The translations under genes were made by a program, and so were the position numbers. The notes beneath the pieces were generated by a model. It did no database searches. It was given only the letters and a program-made list of their open reading frames with translations, and had not been told where the DNA came from. Positions 33,897-46,465 of a stretch of 64,000 nt of DNA are shown here, piece after piece (the first letter of the stretch is position 1; every line of letters begins with the position of its first letter). This DNA is from an uncultured Pelagibacteraceae bacterium (lineage in GTDB: Bacteria; Pseudomonadota; Alphaproteobacteria; Pelagibacterales; Pelagibacteraceae): positions 1 through 64,000 of the forward strand of contig CABZFF010000001.1 of assembly GCA_902524945.1 (NCBI GenBank). The letters run 5' to 3'.

Positions 33897-34265
33897 TTAT
33901 AGTACCTCCGGAGCTAAAGAAATTATTTTTGTATGACCTTTTGATCTAAGCTCTCTAGTTACTGGACCAAATATTCGAGTGCCTATTGGTTCTCCTTTGT
34001 CATCTGTAAGTACAACAGCATTAGTGTCAAACTGAACTTTTGATCCATCATTTCTGTAAATTTCTTTCCTTGTTCTCACAACAACAGCTTTATGAACAGC
34101 TCCTTTTTTAACTTTACCTTTTGGGATCGCGTCTTTAACGCTGATTACAATTATGTCTCCAACTGAAGCATATCTTCTTTTCGAACCACCTAATACTTTT
34201 ATACACTCAACTCTTTTAGCTCCAGTGTTATCCGCGACTGTTAGTTCTGTTTGAATTTGTATCAT
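33897..34265 (-). CDS. rplN: 50S ribosomal protein L14
   Basis: [27 protein letters not shown]. Confidence 0.98.
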   Translation of the reverse strand: MIQIQTELTVADNTGAKRVECIKVLGGSKRRYASVGDIIVISVKDAIPKGKVKKGAVHKAVVVRTRKEIYRNDGSKVQFDTNAVVLTDDKGEPIGTRIFGPVTRELRSKGHTKIISLAPEVL

Positions 34266-34492
34266 TATTCCTCAACCTGCCAAGTTTTCTTTTTAGAGAA
34301 AGGCTTACTTTCAATTATTGAAACTGTTTCTCCTTCTTTAAATTTATTTTTTTCATCATGAGCATGATACTTTTTTGATCTTTTTATTATTTTTTCGTAA
34401 AAAGGATGTTTAAATTTTCTAGTGACTTCCACCACGATAGTCTTGTTATTTTTAGCGCTAGTTACTATTCCTTTTAATATTTTTTTTGTCAT
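34265..34492 (-). CDS. rpsQ: 30S ribosomal protein S17
   Basis: [18 protein letters not shown]...[20 protein letters not shown]. Confidence 0.97.
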   Translation of the reverse strand: MTKKILKGIVTSAKNNKTIVVEVTRKFKHPFYEKIIKRSKKYHAHDEKNKFKEGETVSIIESKPFSKKKTWQVEE

Positions 34493-34677
34493 TTTGTATT
34501 TTTTATTGTTGTATATAATCTTGCAATATTTTTTTTGATCAAATTAAATTGAGCTGGATTATCAATTTGATTGTTGATCTTTTTAAATCTTAAGTTAAAT
34601 AAATCTTTTTTTAAACTTATAATTTTTTTTTCAGCTTGATCCTTTGTTAACTTTTTATCTTCCTTTTTTTTTGCCAT
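34489..34677 (-). CDS. rpmC: 50S ribosomal protein L29
   Basis: [35 protein letters not shown]. Confidence 0.94.
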   Translation of the reverse strand: MAKKKEDKKLTKDQAEKKIISLKKDLFNLRFKKINNQIDNPAQFNLIKKNIARLYTTIKNTK

Positions 34678-34682
34678 ATTAT

Positions 34683-35087
34683 TTATCTCTTAATAAATTT
34701 TGTTTTGATTGGTAACTTTGCAGACGCTTTGTATAGAGCTTCTCTAGCAATTTCTTCACTTACTCCGTCTATTTCAAAAATAATTCTACCTGGTTTCACC
34801 CTGCAAGCGTAATATTCCGGTGAACCTTTACCTTTACCCATTCTTACTTCTGTAGGTTTTTTAGATACCGGGATATTAGGAAATATTCTTGTCCATACTT
34901 TACCTGTTCTTTTCATATATCTAGTTAAAGCAACTCTGGCAGCTTCAATTTGTTTTCCAATTATTCTCTCCGGTTCAGTAGCTTTTAAACCATACTGTCC
35001 ATAATTTAATTTCACGGCTCTAGTTGCTTTACCATGAATTCTGCCTTTAAAAGCTTTTCTATATTTAGTTCTGACCGGCTGTAGCAT
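34683..35087 (-). CDS. rplP: 50S ribosomal protein L16
   Basis: [16 protein letters not shown]...[22 protein letters not shown]. Confidence 0.98.
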   Translation of the reverse strand: MLQPVRTKYRKAFKGRIHGKATRAVKLNYGQYGLKATEPERIIGKQIEAARVALTRYMKRTGKVWTRIFPNIPVSKKPTEVRMGKGKGSPEYYACRVKPGRIIFEIDGVSEEIAREALYKASAKLPIKTKFIKR

Positions 35088-35751
35088 TTTTTACTTTCTC
35101 CTTTTTTTCTTTTTCAACATCTTTTGCCATAAGTTCACCTTTATAAATCCAAACTTTAACTCCAATAATTCCATAAGTTGTTAATGCCTCGGCAAAACCA
35201 TAATCAATATCAGCCCTGAGCGTATGTGAAGGAATACTTCCTTCTCTTAACCACTCTGTCCTAGCAATTTCATTACCAGCAAGTCTACCACTTAACATTA
35301 CTTTAATACCTTTAGCATTCAGCCGCATAGCTGATTGCATTGCTCTTTTCATTGCTCTTCTATAGGCTACTCTTTTAACTAATTGTTGAGCTATATTTTC
35401 TGCAACTAGATTAGAATTTAATTCTGGTTTTTTAATCTCTTTAATATTCACATTTACATCACTATCGGTAATTTTCATTAAATTTTTTTTAATTTTTTCA
35501 ATATCGGCACCCTTTTTTCCAATTACAAATCCTGGCCTAGATGTGTGTATTGAAACTGTGCACTTCTTAGATGATCTTTCTATAATTATTTCCGAAACTC
35601 CAGAATTAACAATATTTTTATTTATATATTTTCTAATTCTAAAATCCTCTATCAAATATTTTCCAAAATCTTTCTTTTTAGCGAACCATGTAGAGTCCCA
35701 TCCCCTATTAATTCCGAGTCTTAGACCTATTGGATTTATTTTTTGTCCCAT
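35065..35751 (-). CDS. rpsC: 30S ribosomal protein S3
   Basis: [24 protein letters not shown]. Confidence 0.98.
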   Translation of the reverse strand: MGQKINPIGLRLGINRGWDSTWFAKKKDFGKYLIEDFRIRKYINKNIVNSGVSEIIIERSSKKCTVSIHTSRPGFVIGKKGADIEKIKKNLMKITDSDVNVNIKEIKKPELNSNLVAENIAQQLVKRVAYRRAMKRAMQSAMRLNAKGIKVMLSGRLAGNEIARTEWLREGSIPSHTLRADIDYGFAEALTTYGIIGVKVWIYKGELMAKDVEKEKKEKVKNATAGQN

Positions 35752-36125
35752 TATTTAACACCTTTCTTTAAGTCTTTTTTTTCTTCTAAAACAACTGTGA
35801 TCCTACTAAAAGGTTTTTTAATAGGACTAGCTCTTCCTTTGGCTCTTGGTCTATATCTTTTCATTACAAGGGATTTACCAACATAAGCCTCTTTAACAAA
35901 TAAATTATCAATATCATATTGATGATTATTTTCTGCATTTGAAATTGCTGATTTAACAGTTTTACTAACTTCTTTTGCAATTCTTTTTCTTGTAAATTCA
36001 AGATCTCTCAGAGCTACGTCTGCTTTTTTACCTTTAATAAAATTACACACTAAAGCTAATTTTCTGGGACTAGTTCTGACATTTTTATTAATAGCTTTTA
36101 CCAAAAGATTGTTTTTTGATGTCAT
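35751..36125 (-). CDS. rplV: 50S ribosomal protein L22
   Basis: [29 protein letters not shown]. Confidence 0.97.
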   Translation of the reverse strand: MTSKNNLLVKAINKNVRTSPRKLALVCNFIKGKKADVALRDLEFTRKRIAKEVSKTVKSAISNAENNHQYDIDNLFVKEAYVGKSLVMKRYRPRAKGRASPIKKPFSRITVVLEEKKDLKKGVK

Positions 36126-36433
36126 TTTTTATCACCTGTTGTTGGTTTAGTTTCAGCTGCTGCTGCTTTTTTATCTGCAGGTGTATGACCTTTAAATGTT
36201 CTTGTTGGAGCAAATTCACCTAATTTATGTCCAACCATTTCTTCAGAAATAGTAATGGGTATGAATGATTTTCCGTTGTGAATCATAAAGCTGTGCCCAA
36301 CAAAATCTGGTATTATAGTAGAATTCCTAGACCAAGTTTTAATTGGTTTTTTATCAGGTTTATTTTTAAGTTTATCAATCTTTTTTAATAAACTTGGATG
36401 CACAAATGGTCCTTTCCAAATAGATCTTGTCAT
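36122..36433 (-). CDS. rpsS: 30S ribosomal protein S19
   Basis: [19 protein letters not shown]...[16 protein letters not shown]. Confidence 0.98.
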   Translation of the reverse strand: MTRSIWKGPFVHPSLLKKIDKLKNKPDKKPIKTWSRNSTIIPDFVGHSFMIHNGKSFIPITISEEMVGHKLGEFAPTRTFKGHTPADKKAAAAETKPTTGDKK

Positions 36434-37266
36434 TATTTATTTCTCTTCTTTCTTCTTGAAATTATTAATTTATCACTTCTTTTTGGTTTTCTAGTTTTGA
36501 GACCTTTAGCAGATTGCCCCCAAGGTGAAACAGGGCTTCTTCCCCCAGATGTTTTTCCCTCACCTCCGCCATGGGGATGATCAACGGGATTCATGGCCAC
36601 TCCTCTTGTTTGGGGTCTTTTGCCTCTCCATCTGTTTCTTCCTGCTTTTCCAATTTTAATATTTTTTTGGTCAGGATTTGAAACCACTCCAATTGTAGCA
36701 GAACATGAACTACTAACTTTTCTGCTTTCACCTGATGAAAGTTTTAATATAGCATAATCTCCATCATAACCAGACAAAGTTACTGAAGAGCCGGCTGATC
36801 TAGCTAATTTTGCTCCATTGCCTGGGACTAATTCAACATTATGTAACTGAGTGCCAGGCGGAATATCTCTGAGTTCTAAAGCATTTCCGATTTTAATATC
36901 AATATTTTTTCCTGACTCGACAGTATCTCCCTTTTTCAATCCTTGTGGAGATATAATGTAAGCTTTTTCTTTATCCTTATATGTAATCAATGCAATATAT
37001 CCGGTTCTATTTGGATCATATTCAATTCTTTCAACCACAGCCGGAACATTTTTCTTTTTCCTATAAAAATCAATTACTCTGTATTTATGCTTTGATCCTC
37101 CACCTATATGTCTTGAAGTTATTCTTCCATTGTTATTTCTTCCTCCGGTAAAGTTTTGACCTTTAGTTAACGGTTTGTAAGGGGATCCCTTCCACAATGC
37201 GCTTTTGTTTATAACAACTGTTCCTCTAGTTGATTTTGTATAAGGTTTAAAAGTTTTTAGAGCCAT
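36433..37266 (-). CDS. rplB: 50S ribosomal protein L2
   Basis: [22 protein letters not shown]...[19 protein letters not shown]. Confidence 0.98.
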   Translation of the reverse strand: MALKTFKPYTKSTRGTVVINKSALWKGSPYKPLTKGQNFTGGRNNNGRITSRHIGGGSKHKYRVIDFYRKKKNVPAVVERIEYDPNRTGYIALITYKDKEKAYIISPQGLKKGDTVESGKNIDIKIGNALELRDIPPGTQLHNVELVPGNGAKLARSAGSSVTLSGYDGDYAILKLSSGESRKVSSSCSATIGVVSNPDQKNIKIGKAGRNRWRGKRPQTRGVAMNPVDHPHGGGEGKTSGGRSPVSPWGQSAKGLKTRKPKRSDKLIISRRKKRNK

Positions 37267-37269
37267 AAA

Positions 37270-37563
37270 TTATATTCCAGTTGTTAAATCAATACTTTGT
37301 CCTTTTTTAAGTGTAATAATTGCTTTTTTATAACCACTTTTAAAAGACTTTTTACCTTGCCTCATTTTTAATTTAGATTTTTGGTTGATAATATTTATTT
37401 TTACTACGTTTACTTTAAATAATTTTTCTATACTTTTTTTTATATTTTTCTTGTCTGCACTTGAATGTACTTTAAAAACTGTTTTATTTTGTTCTGAAAG
37501 TATCGTAGCTTTTTCAGTGATAATTGGACTTCTTATAGAGTCTATAAAGCTAATTTTTTTCAT
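37270..37563 (-). CDS. rplW: 50S ribosomal protein L23
   Basis: DSIRSPIITEKATILSEQNKTVFKVHSSADKKNIKKSIEKLF. Confidence 0.96.
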   Translation of the reverse strand: MKKISFIDSIRSPIITEKATILSEQNKTVFKVHSSADKKNIKKSIEKLFKVNVVKINIINQKSKLKMRQGKKSFKSGYKKAIITLKKGQSIDLTTGI

Positions 37564-38185
37564 TTAAAAGTCTTTGTTGAATTTTTTTTGCTGAGGTAGA
37601 GGTAATAATTATATTTTTATATTTGAATAAGTCATAAATATTTGTTCCTTCATCTTTAATTAATTTTAAATCCTTAATATTTCTTGCTGATTTATTAATA
37701 TTTTTTAATGACTCCTCATCTGAAATTATCAAAGCATTACCTAAATTATTTTTTACTAAAAATTTATTGAATTCTTTAGTCTTATTTATTTTTGTTTTTA
37801 CATCAGCTAAAATAAACAGTCTTTTATCAGAATTTTTTTTAGATAATGATTGAGCTAATGCTAATTTTCTTACTTTTTTATTTATCTTTTTAATCTTATA
37901 CGCCGCTCCTTTAGGACCATGGGCTACTCCACCCCCAACAAATATTGGAGCTTTTTTACTTGCGTGCCTAGCTCCCCCGCTTCCTTTTTGAGCAATTATT
38001 TTTTTTGTAGATCCTTTAATTTGGTTTCTTTGCTTAGTTTTTGCTATTCTTGGTTTAGCATGATTTAATTGCCAATCAATCACGAACTTAATCAGTTTGT
38101 AGTTAATTTTAAGATTAACTAGCTGATCAGAAATTTCTATACTGCTAGATTTAGAGCCATCAATATTTAATAGGGAAAATTTCAT
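37550..38185 (-). CDS. rplD: 50S ribosomal protein L4
   Basis: QRNQIKGSTKKIIAQKGSGGARHASKKAPIFVGGGVAHGP. Confidence 0.97.
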   Translation of the reverse strand: MKFSLLNIDGSKSSSIEISDQLVNLKINYKLIKFVIDWQLNHAKPRIAKTKQRNQIKGSTKKIIAQKGSGGARHASKKAPIFVGGGVAHGPKGAAYKIKKINKKVRKLALAQSLSKKNSDKRLFILADVKTKINKTKEFNKFLVKNNLGNALIISDEESLKNINKSARNIKDLKLIKDEGTNIYDLFKYKNIIITSTSAKKIQQRLLNEKN

Positions 38186-38890
38186 TTATTTTTTACCTTT
38201 CTTAGCCGATGCAGCTTTTACTTTGGCATCATGTTTTTCTTTAATCGTTTTCTTAGTTATTGTTTTAACTGACTCTCTTAACAATACAGTTGAATTTTTA
38301 GACCCGGGTATCGAACCTTTTAAATAAATTAAGTCATTTTCCATATCTGATTTAATTATTTCTAAATTCAACATTGTTCTATTTTTATCTCCCATATGGC
38401 CTGCCATTTTTTTTCCTTTAAATACCTTCCCTGGATCTTGACGCTGTCCTGTTGAGCCATGAGATCTATGTGAAACAGAAACACCATGGGAAGCTCTTAA
38501 GCCTCCGAAATTCCATCTTTTAATTACACCTGCAAAACCTTTTCCTATTGTTTTTGATCTTACATCTAAAAACTTCTTATCTTTAAATATTTCTAAACCT
38601 AATTCGTTACCTTCTTTAAATTGACCAATATTATTTATTCTAAATTCCTTTAATATTTTTTTTGGCTCGGTATTTTTTTTAGCAAAATAACCCTTCATTT
38701 GTTTTGAAAGTTTTGAGTTTTTAAGTTTAAAGAATCCTACTTTAATAGCATTATAACCTCTTTTTTCCTCAGTAATTATGTCTAGGACTCTTCCTTTCTC
38801 GATTTTAATCACAGTGACAGGAACGGATTGTCCAGTTTCCATAAACTCCCTTGTCATACCTATTTTTGTACCTATTAGTGCTACAGTCAT
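38186..38890 (-). CDS. rplC: 50S ribosomal protein L3
   Basis: LIGTKIGMTREFMETGQSVPVTVI...GKGFAGVIKRWNFGGLRASHG. Confidence 0.98.
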   Translation of the reverse strand: MTVALIGTKIGMTREFMETGQSVPVTVIKIEKGRVLDIITEEKRGYNAIKVGFFKLKNSKLSKQMKGYFAKKNTEPKKILKEFRINNIGQFKEGNELGLEIFKDKKFLDVRSKTIGKGFAGVIKRWNFGGLRASHGVSVSHRSHGSTGQRQDPGKVFKGKKMAGHMGDKNRTMLNLEIIKSDMENDLIYLKGSIPGSKNSTVLLRESVKTITKKTIKEKHDAKVKAASAKKGKK

Positions 38891-39199
38891 TTAAATTTTT
38901 ATTTCTATATCAACACCAGAAGCTAAATCCAATTTCATTAATGCTTCAACGGTTTGTGGTGTTGGTTCTATTATATCTATTAGTCTTTTATGAGTTCTTG
39001 ACTCAAATTGTTCTCTACTTTTTTTATCTATATGCGGTGATCTAAGAACTGTATACCTCTCAATTCTTGTAGGAAGTGGTATAGGGCCTTTGACTTGTGC
39101 TCCAGTTCGTTTTGCTGTATTTACAATTTCCTCAGTCGATAAATCTAAAATTTTGTTATCATAAGCTTTTAAGTGAATTCTAATATTTTGGTTTTCCAT
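38891..39199 (-). CDS. rpsJ: 30S ribosomal protein S10
   Basis: [14 protein letters not shown]...[29 protein letters not shown]. Confidence 0.98.
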   Translation of the reverse strand: MENQNIRIHLKAYDNKILDLSTEEIVNTAKRTGAQVKGPIPLPTRIERYTVLRSPHIDKKSREQFESRTHKRLIDIIEPTPQTVEALMKLDLASGVDIEIKI

Positions 39200-39202
39200 A
39201 AA

Positions 39203-41275
39203 TTAAGCCAGTTTCTTTGTCACTTCATCTTGAACATTTTGAGGAACTTTATCATAATGACTAAACTGCATTGTGTATTGAGCTCTTCCTTGTGTTGAGG
39301 ACCTTAAATTATTAATATATCCAAACATATTTGCTAAAGGGACAACTGCATTTATTGCTGTTGCGTTTCCTCTTGGTTCAGTTGATCCAACTTGACCTCT
39401 TCTGCTGTTCAAGTCTCCTATCACATCTCCCATAAATTCCTCAGGTGTAACCACCTCTACTTTCATCATTGGTTCTAATAATTTTAAAGTAGCTTTTTGA
39501 CAAGCTTCTCTGAAACAAGACCTACTTGCTATTTCAAATGCTAATACACTTGAGTCAACATCATGATGAAGACCGTCTAAAATTTTTACTTTGTAATCAA
39601 TAATTGGAAATCCTGCTAAAATTCCACTATCAGCTACTCCTTCAACTCCTTTTTCTACACCAGGAATAAACTCTTTAGGTATCGCGCCACCTTTAATAAG
39701 ATTTTCGACCTCTCTTCCTTTCCCTGCCTCCAAAGGCTCGATTGAAAGTTTTACTTTAGCAAACTGGCCAGCTCCACCACTTTGTTTCTTGTGAATATAC
39801 TCCATTTCTGCTGACCCAAGTATTGTCTCTCTATAAGCTACTTGAGGAGCACCGATATTTGCTTCAACTTTAAATTCTCTCTTCATTCTGTCGACAATAA
39901 TATCTAAATGTAATTCGCCCATACCTTTAATAATTGTTTGTCCAGACTCTTCATCAGATGAAACTCTAAATGAAGGGTCTTCTTTAGCTAACCTAGCTAA
40001 CGCCTCTCCCATTTTCTCTTGGTCACCTTTAGTTTTGGGCTCAACTGCTATTTCAATAACTGGATCAGGAAATTCCATCGGTTCTAGTAAAATTGGATTA
40101 TTTGCGTCGCATAAAGTATGTCCTGTAATTGTGTGTTTTAATCCAGCTAATGCTACAATATCTCCAGCTGAAGCTATTTTGATATCTTCTCTACTGTTTG
40201 CATGCATCAATAGCATCCGTCCTATTCTTTCATCTTTATCTTTGGAAGAATTTAATATTGAAGTTCCAGCGTTTAAAGTTCCAGAATAAATTCTTATAAA
40301 AGTTAGAGAACCTACAAATGGATCATTTGCAACTTTAAAAGCTAAAGCTGAAAATTTTTCTTTTTCCTCAAATTTCATTGTAACTTTTTCATCTGATCCT
40401 ACTTTCGTCCCCTCTATTGATGTAAGATCGCTTGGGCTAGGGAGGTATTCAATAACTGCATCTAACAAAGGTTGAACTCCTTTGTTTTTAAAAGCAGAAC
40501 CTGTAAGAATTGGTACAAAATTAAAAGATAATGTTCCCTTTCTAATACATTTTATTAAATCTGCCTCTGATGGCTCTTTACCGTCTAAGTAAGACTCCAT
40601 GAGTTTTTCGTCCTCTTCAACCGCTGTCTCAACTAATTCTTTTCTGTATTTTTCTGCTTTTTCTTTAAGTTCTGAAGGAATGTCCACATAATCAAATTTT
40701 GCACCTAGATCTTCATTTTGCCAAACCACACCTTTCATTTTTACTAAATCAACTATTCCTTTTAAGTCTGCCTCAGAACCTATTGGGATTTGCAATGGTA
40801 GAGGTTTGCAACCAAGTCTATCTTTAATCATTTCAACGCAACGATAAAAATCTGCTCCAGTTCTATCTAATTTATTAACAAAACAGATTCTTGGCACTTT
40901 GTATTTATCTGCTTGCCTCCAGACTGTTTCAGATTGAGGTTCAACTCCTGCAACACCATCAAAAACTGCAACTGCACCATCAAGAACTTTCAAAGATCTT
41001 TCAACTTCAATTGTAAAGTCTACATGTCCGGGTGTATCAATAATGTTTATTCTATGGTCACGCCAAAAACATGTTGTTGCAGCAGATGTAATTGTTATAC
41101 CTCTTTCTTGTTCTTGCTCCATCCAATCCATTGTTGCAGCGCCATCATGAACTTCACCAATCTTATGACTTTTTCCAGTGTAATATAATATTCTTTCAGT
41201 GGTGGTTGTTTTGCCCGCATCGATGTGTGCCATGATACCGATGTTTCTATATTTATCTAAAGTGTATTTTGTCAT
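39203..41275 (-). CDS. fusA: Elongation factor G
   Basis: [25 protein letters not shown]; full-length EF-G. Confidence 0.98.
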   Translation of the reverse strand: MTKYTLDKYRNIGIMAHIDAGKTTTTERILYYTGKSHKIGEVHDGAATMDWMEQEQERGITITSAATTCFWRDHRINIIDTPGHVDFTIEVERSLKVLDGAVAVFDGVAGVEPQSETVWRQADKYKVPRICFVNKLDRTGADFYRCVEMIKDRLGCKPLPLQIPIGSEADLKGIVDLVKMKGVVWQNEDLGAKFDYVDIPSELKEKAEKYRKELVETAVEEDEKLMESYLDGKEPSEADLIKCIRKGTLSFNFVPILTGSAFKNKGVQPLLDAVIEYLPSPSDLTSIEGTKVGSDEKVTMKFEEKEKFSALAFKVANDPFVGSLTFIRIYSGTLNAGTSILNSSKDKDERIGRMLLMHANSREDIKIASAGDIVALAGLKHTITGHTLCDANNPILLEPMEFPDPVIEIAVEPKTKGDQEKMGEALARLAKEDPSFRVSSDEESGQTIIKGMGELHLDIIVDRMKREFKVEANIGAPQVAYRETILGSAEMEYIHKKQSGGAGQFAKVKLSIEPLEAGKGREVENLIKGGAIPKEFIPGVEKGVEGVADSGILAGFPIIDYKVKILDGLHHDVDSSVLAFEIASRSCFREACQKATLKLLEPMMKVEVVTPEEFMGDVIGDLNSRRGQVGSTEPRGNATAINAVVPLANMFGYINNLRSSTQGRAQYTMQFSHYDKVPQNVQDEVTKKLA

Positions 41276-41281
41276 AAAATT

Positions 41282-41752
41282 TTACCATCTAAAATGAGCA
41301 AAAGCTTTATTAGCTTCTGCCATTTTATGAGTGTCATCTCTTTTTTTAATTGCTGATCCTTTATTTTGTGATGCATCTAAAATTTCTGCATAAAGTTTTT
41401 CTGCCATTGTCTTGTTTTTTCTTTTTCTTGTTGCATCCATAATCCACCTTAATGCTAGAGCTTGGGCTCTTTTAGATTTTACTTCAACAGGCACTTGATA
41501 AGTAGCTCCACCTACTCTTCTTGATCGGCATTCTAGATTTGGTTTCACATTACTTATAGCTGTATTAAATATTTTTAAAGGATCCTCATTATTTTTTGAT
41601 TTAATTTTATCCAAAGCATCATATAAAATTTTTTCTGCTGTTGATCTTTTTCCGTCATACATAATTGAATTTATAAATTTTGAAACTACTTCAGAGTGAA
41701 ATTTTGGATCTGGGTAAATTTTTCTAATCGGGGCTTTTCTTTTTCTAGACAT
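41282..41752 (-). CDS. rpsG: 30S ribosomal protein S7
   Basis: [28 protein letters not shown]. Confidence 0.98.
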   Translation of the reverse strand: MSRKRKAPIRKIYPDPKFHSEVVSKFINSIMYDGKRSTAEKILYDALDKIKSKNNEDPLKIFNTAISNVKPNLECRSRRVGGATYQVPVEVKSKRAQALALRWIMDATRKRKNKTMAEKLYAEILDASQNKGSAIKKRDDTHKMAEANKAFAHFRW

Positions 41753-41755
41753 AAT

Positions 41756-42127
41756 TTATTTTGGTTTTTTTGCTCCGTAAAGGGATCTTCTTTGTTTACG
41801 GTTAACAACTCCTTGTGTATCTAAATTTCCTCTTAAAATATGATACCTAACTCCAGGTAAATCTTTTACTCTTCCGCCTCTCAATAAAACTACAGAGTGT
41901 TCTTGCAAGTTGTGTCCTTCTCCTGGAATATATGCGGTTACTTCGAAACCGTTAGACAATCTTACTCTAGCAACCTTTCTCAACGCAGAGTTAGGTTTTT
42001 TTGGAGTTGTTGTATAAACTTTCACACAAACACCTCTTTTAAGAGGCTGTTTTTCTAGTGCAGGCACTTTATTCCTTGCAACAGGTTTAACTCTACTTTT
42101 TTTAATCAATTGATTAATTGTTGGCAT
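41756..42127 (-). CDS. rpsL: 30S ribosomal protein S12 (start revised from the 42208 of the ORF track)
   Basis: [12 protein letters not shown]...[24 protein letters not shown]. Confidence 0.97.
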   Translation of the reverse strand: MPTINQLIKKSRVKPVARNKVPALEKQPLKRGVCVKVYTTTPKKPNSALRKVARVRLSNGFEVTAYIPGEGHNLQEHSVVLLRGGRVKDLPGVRYHILRGNLDTQGVVNRKQRRSLYGAKKPK

Positions 42128-42275
42128 AATAATATTTTGAAGTTTTTGTAAGTTTAACCAATGATATTTGTTAGTGTTTAAGGTTATAATCGACCTTACT
42201 TCTAACATTCAAAATGTGCCGTAAACTAGCACTGAATTCGTAAAAGTCAATATTTAAACCTATGTTAAGTGATGA

Positions 42276-45200
42276 TTAAGCGGTCTGTTCAGGGGCTTCA
42301 GAAGCGGATTCTAGCTCCTGCTTTTTTATTTCTTCAAGTCTTATTTTATCTTGTTCTCTAGCCTGCTTATCCCACTCAATTTTAGTTAATCCAGTACCAG
42401 CAGGTACTAATCTACCAACTATTACATTTTCCTTTAAACCTTCTAATGTATCAGTTTTGCCTTTTATTGAAGCATCAGTCAAAACTCTAGTTGTTTCTTG
42501 GAATGAAGCAGCTGATATAAACGAGTTTGTTTGTAAAGATGCTTTTGTAATTCCTAGTAATACTCGTTCAAATGTTGCAGGTTTTTTCTTTTCATTTCTC
42601 AAATTTTCATTAATTTTGTTAATGTCAAGCAAGTCAATTATTTCACCTGTCAAAAGCTCGCTATCTCCAGGATCTTTCACCTCAACTCTTTTTAACATTT
42701 GACGAACGATTGTTTCAATATGTTTATCATTAATTACAACTCCTTGTAGTCTATAAACTTCTTGAACTTCACTTACAAAATATTCAGTTAACTTTTCAAC
42801 TCCTAATATTCTTAAAATGTCATGAGGTGCTGGACTTCCATCTAAAAGATACTCGCCTTTTTTTATTTTCTCTCCCTGGTTAAAATTTACATGTTTTCCT
42901 TTTGGAATTAAGTAATTTGAACTTTCTCCATTAGAAGAAACGATAGAAATTTTTTGTTTACCCCTAACTTCTTTACCAAATTGGATTACACCATCATTTT
43001 CAGCAATAATTGCGCTGTCTTTAGGTCTTCTTGCCTCAAATAATTCAGCTACTCTAGGTAAGCCACCCGTTATATCTTTTGTTTTTGAAGTTTCTTTTGG
43101 TAATCTAGCTAAAACATCTCCAGCAGATATTTTTTGACCATCTTTAACTGATAAAATTGTATCAGGTACAAGATAATACCTAGCTTCATTTCCATCAGCC
43201 TTTTTGATTATTTCACCTTTTTCATTTCTCAAGGTAATCCTTGGTTTTAATTCCGAATTTTTTGAAGAAGATTTCCAATCTGTAACTGATTTTGATGAAA
43301 GTCCTGTTGCATCATCCAATGTTTCGGTCAAAGAACTTCCTTCCATCAAGTCCATATAATTTACAATTCCGCTTGTCTCTGCTATCACAGGTAAGGTATA
43401 CGGATCCCATTCAGCTACTTTTTTTCCTTTATCGATGGTGTCTCCATCTTTAAAGAATAGTTTAGAACCGTAGTTAACTTTATAAATTGCTAATTGTCTT
43501 CCATTTTCGTCTTCTAAACTTAATTGAGTATTTCTACCCATTACAATAATATTTTTTTTAGAGTCTTCTATTAGATTTTTGTTAATTATAGTTAACTTTC
43601 CTTTTGTTTGACAAATTATTTGGGACTCTTCTTTAATTTGCGCTGTTCCACCTACGTGAAATGTTCTCATTGTCAATTGTGTTCCTGGTTCACCTATCGA
43701 TTGAGCTGCAATCATTCCTACTGCTTCACCAACACTAACTAATTTTCCTCTTGCTAAGTCTCTTCCGTAACTCATAGCGCATACACCTCTTGTTGATCCA
43801 CATGTAATCACTGAGTAAACATTGACAGATTTAACTCCAGCAGCATCTATTTTTTCACAATCATTTTCATCAATTAATTTTTCTTTTTTAATTATTACCT
43901 CACCAGTAACAGGATTTTTAATATTTTCTGCAATCACTCTTCCTAAAACTCTTTCAGATAAACTTACTAAAATATTTCCCCCCTCAATAATTTCAGAAAT
44001 AGTTACAGATGATTTAGTTTTGCAATCACATTCCTTTTTAGTAATTTGCACATCTTGCGCTACATCGCACAATCTTCTTGTTAAATATCCAGAGTTAGCT
44101 GTTTTCAAAGCAGTATCAGCTAGTCCTTTTCTAGCACCATGTGTAGAATTAAAATATTCTAATACTGATAGCCCTTCTTTAAAATTAGATATAATTGGTG
44201 TCTCAATAATTTCACCAGATGGCTTTGCAATAAGGCCTCTCATACCAGCTAACTGCTTCATCTGAGCTTGTGATCCTCTTGCTCCTGAGTCCGCCATCAT
44301 ATATACAGAATTCGTTTCAATTCTATCATCATCATTTACTTTTTCGGCTGATGAAATCTCTTTCATCATTTCGTTTGCTACTGTATCAGTACATTTAGAC
44401 CAAACATCAACAACTTTGTTGTATTTTTCACCTCGAGTAATTAAACCATCAGCATATTGCTTTTCGTAATCTTCTATCTGTTTTTTTGTGCTACTAATTA
44501 AGTTTTCTTTAGTTTTAGGTATTATTAAATCGTCTTTTCCAAATGAAATACCTGCCTTAAAAGCATGTTTGAAACCCAAAGTTTTTATTCTGTCACAAAA
44601 AATTATAGTTTCTTTTTGTCCACAATATCTAAAAATAGTATCTATTACCTCTGATACATTTCTTTTGGTAAGCAATTTGTTTACTAAAGCGAATTTAATG
44701 TTATGATTTTTTGGAAGAACATTAGCTAATAAAAATCTGCCGGCTGTACTTGTGTATTTTTCTCTGACACTTTTGCCATCTTTATTAATTGTTTCAAAAG
44801 TAGAGGTTATTTTTGAATGTAAACTAATAGACTTATTCTCTAATGCTTGCTCTATTTCTTCAATACTTGAAAATATTCCCTTCGGTTTTTTTTCATTTTC
44901 CTCTGCTTGAGAAAGATAATAAATTCCAAGTACTATATCCTGACTTGGTACAATAATAGGTTTACCGTTTGATGGACTTAAAATATTATTGGTAGACATC
45001 ATTAATACTCTCGCTTCAAGTTGAGCTTCTAAACTTAAAGGTATATGAACAGCCATTTGATCGCCATCAAAATCTGCATTAAAAGCCGCGCATACTAAAG
45101 GGTGAAGTTCTATTGCATTTCCTTCAATAAGTTTTGCCTCAAATGCTTGAACCCCAAGTCTATGAAGTGTCGGGGCTCGATTAAGTAATATTGGATGTTC

Positions 45201-46463
45201 TCTAATGATGTGTTCCAAAGAATCCCATACTTCGCTTTTCTCTTTTTCTACAAGTCTTTTTGCCTGCTTGATTGTAGTGGCAAGACCTAGTTTATCTAAT
45301 CTTGCATAAAGAAACGGTTTAAATAATTCTAAAGCCATTTTTTTTGGTAAACCACACTGGTGAAGTTTTAATTCAGGCCCAACAACAATTACAGATCTTC
45401 CTGAATAGTCTACTCTTTTTCCTAATAAATTTTGTCTGAATCTACCTTGTTTACCTTTTAGCATTTCTGCTAGGGACTTAAGCGGTCTTTTCCCTGTGCC
45501 TGTAATAACTCTTCCTCTTCTACCGTTATCAAACAAAGCATCTACAGACTCCTGTAGCATTCTTTTTTCATTTCTTACAATTATATCTGGAGCTTTTAAG
45601 TCCAATAATCTTTTTAATCTATTATTTCTATTAATTACCCTACGATATAAATCGTTCAAATCAGAAGTTGCAAATCTTCCGCCATCTAGTGGAACCAAAG
45701 GTCTCAACTCAGGTGGAATAACTGGTATAGAAGTTAAAATCATCCATTCTGGTTTATTCCCTGAGTTTATAAATGACTCAATTAATTTTAATCTTTTTAT
45801 TGTTCTCTCCTCGGTGACTTTTGATTTAATTTCTGCTAAGGAGTCTCTAAGTTTTTTTTGCTCCTTTTTTAAATCTAAACTAACTAATATATCTCTTACT
45901 GCTTCAGCTCCGATACCTGCTGAAAACGCATCTTCACCGAATTCTTCTTGAGCTTTTAAAAGAGCTTCTTCAGATATTAGTTGACCTTTTTTTAATGTTG
46001 TTAAACCTGGTTCAACAACTATAAAACTTTCAAAATATAAAACTTTTTCAACTTCTTTAAGTTTCATATCTATTGCAAGAGAAATTCTACTCGGTAAAGA
46101 CTTTAAAAACCAAATATGAGCGACCGGACAAGCGAGATCTATATGACCCATTCTCTCTCTTCTTACATTAGATTTTGTTACCTCAACTCCACACTTTTCA
46201 CAGATAATACCTCTAAACTTCATTCTTTTATATTTACCACATAGACATTCGTAATCTTTTACTGGGCCAAATATTCTTGAGCAAAAAAGCCCGTCTTTTT
46301 CTGGTCTAAAAGTCCTATAATTTATAGTTTCTGGTTTCTTTATTTCTCCGTAAGACCAAGATTTAATCTTTTCTGGACTAGCTAGAGTAATTTTAATGCT
46401 GTCGAAATTATTTTCTTGAGCAATATTTTGATTTTCAAAATTTTTAACTATATTTTTTTCCAT
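42276..46463 (-). CDS. rpoC: RNA polymerase beta' subunit
   Basis: [36 protein letters not shown]. Confidence 0.99.
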   Translation of the reverse strand: MEKNIVKNFENQNIAQENNFDSIKITLASPEKIKSWSYGEIKKPETINYRTFRPEKDGLFCSRIFGPVKDYECLCGKYKRMKFRGIICEKCGVEVTKSNVRRERMGHIDLACPVAHIWFLKSLPSRISLAIDMKLKEVEKVLYFESFIVVEPGLTTLKKGQLISEEALLKAQEEFGEDAFSAGIGAEAVRDILVSLDLKKEQKKLRDSLAEIKSKVTEERTIKRLKLIESFINSGNKPEWMILTSIPVIPPELRPLVPLDGGRFATSDLNDLYRRVINRNNRLKRLLDLKAPDIIVRNEKRMLQESVDALFDNGRRGRVITGTGKRPLKSLAEMLKGKQGRFRQNLLGKRVDYSGRSVIVVGPELKLHQCGLPKKMALELFKPFLYARLDKLGLATTIKQAKRLVEKEKSEVWDSLEHIIREHPILLNRAPTLHRLGVQAFEAKLIEGNAIELHPLVCAAFNADFDGDQMAVHIPLSLEAQLEARVLMMSTNNILSPSNGKPIIVPSQDIVLGIYYLSQAEENEKKPKGIFSSIEEIEQALENKSISLHSKITSTFETINKDGKSVREKYTSTAGRFLLANVLPKNHNIKFALVNKLLTKRNVSEVIDTIFRYCGQKETIIFCDRIKTLGFKHAFKAGISFGKDDLIIPKTKENLISSTKKQIEDYEKQYADGLITRGEKYNKVVDVWSKCTDTVANEMMKEISSAEKVNDDDRIETNSVYMMADSGARGSQAQMKQLAGMRGLIAKPSGEIIETPIISNFKEGLSVLEYFNSTHGARKGLADTALKTANSGYLTRRLCDVAQDVQITKKECDCKTKSSVTISEIIEGGNILVSLSERVLGRVIAENIKNPVTGEVIIKKEKLIDENDCEKIDAAGVKSVNVYSVITCGSTRGVCAMSYGRDLARGKLVSVGEAVGMIAAQSIGEPGTQLTMRTFHVGGTAQIKEESQIICQTKGKLTIINKNLIEDSKKNIIVMGRNTQLSLEDENGRQLAIYKVNYGSKLFFKDGDTIDKGKKVAEWDPYTLPVIAETSGIVNYMDLMEGSSLTETLDDATGLSSKSVTDWKSSSKNSELKPRITLRNEKGEIIKKADGNEARYYLVPDTILSVKDGQKISAGDVLARLPKETSKTKDITGGLPRVAELFEARRPKDSAIIAENDGVIQFGKEVRGKQKISIVSSNGESSNYLIPKGKHVNFNQGEKIKKGEYLLDGSPAPHDILRILGVEKLTEYFVSEVQEVYRLQGVVINDKHIETIVRQMLKRVEVKDPGDSELLTGEIIDLLDINKINENLRNEKKKPATFERVLLGITKASLQTNSFISAASFQETTRVLTDASIKGKTDTLEGLKENVIVGRLVPAGTGLTKIEWDKQAREQDKIRLEEIKKQELESASEAPEQTA

Positions 46464-46465
46464 AT

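Noticed and set aside
42128-42208. 27-aa N-terminal extension of rpsL in the ORF track
   Set aside because: S12 begins MPTINQL; the upstream codons lie in the likely leader/promoter region.
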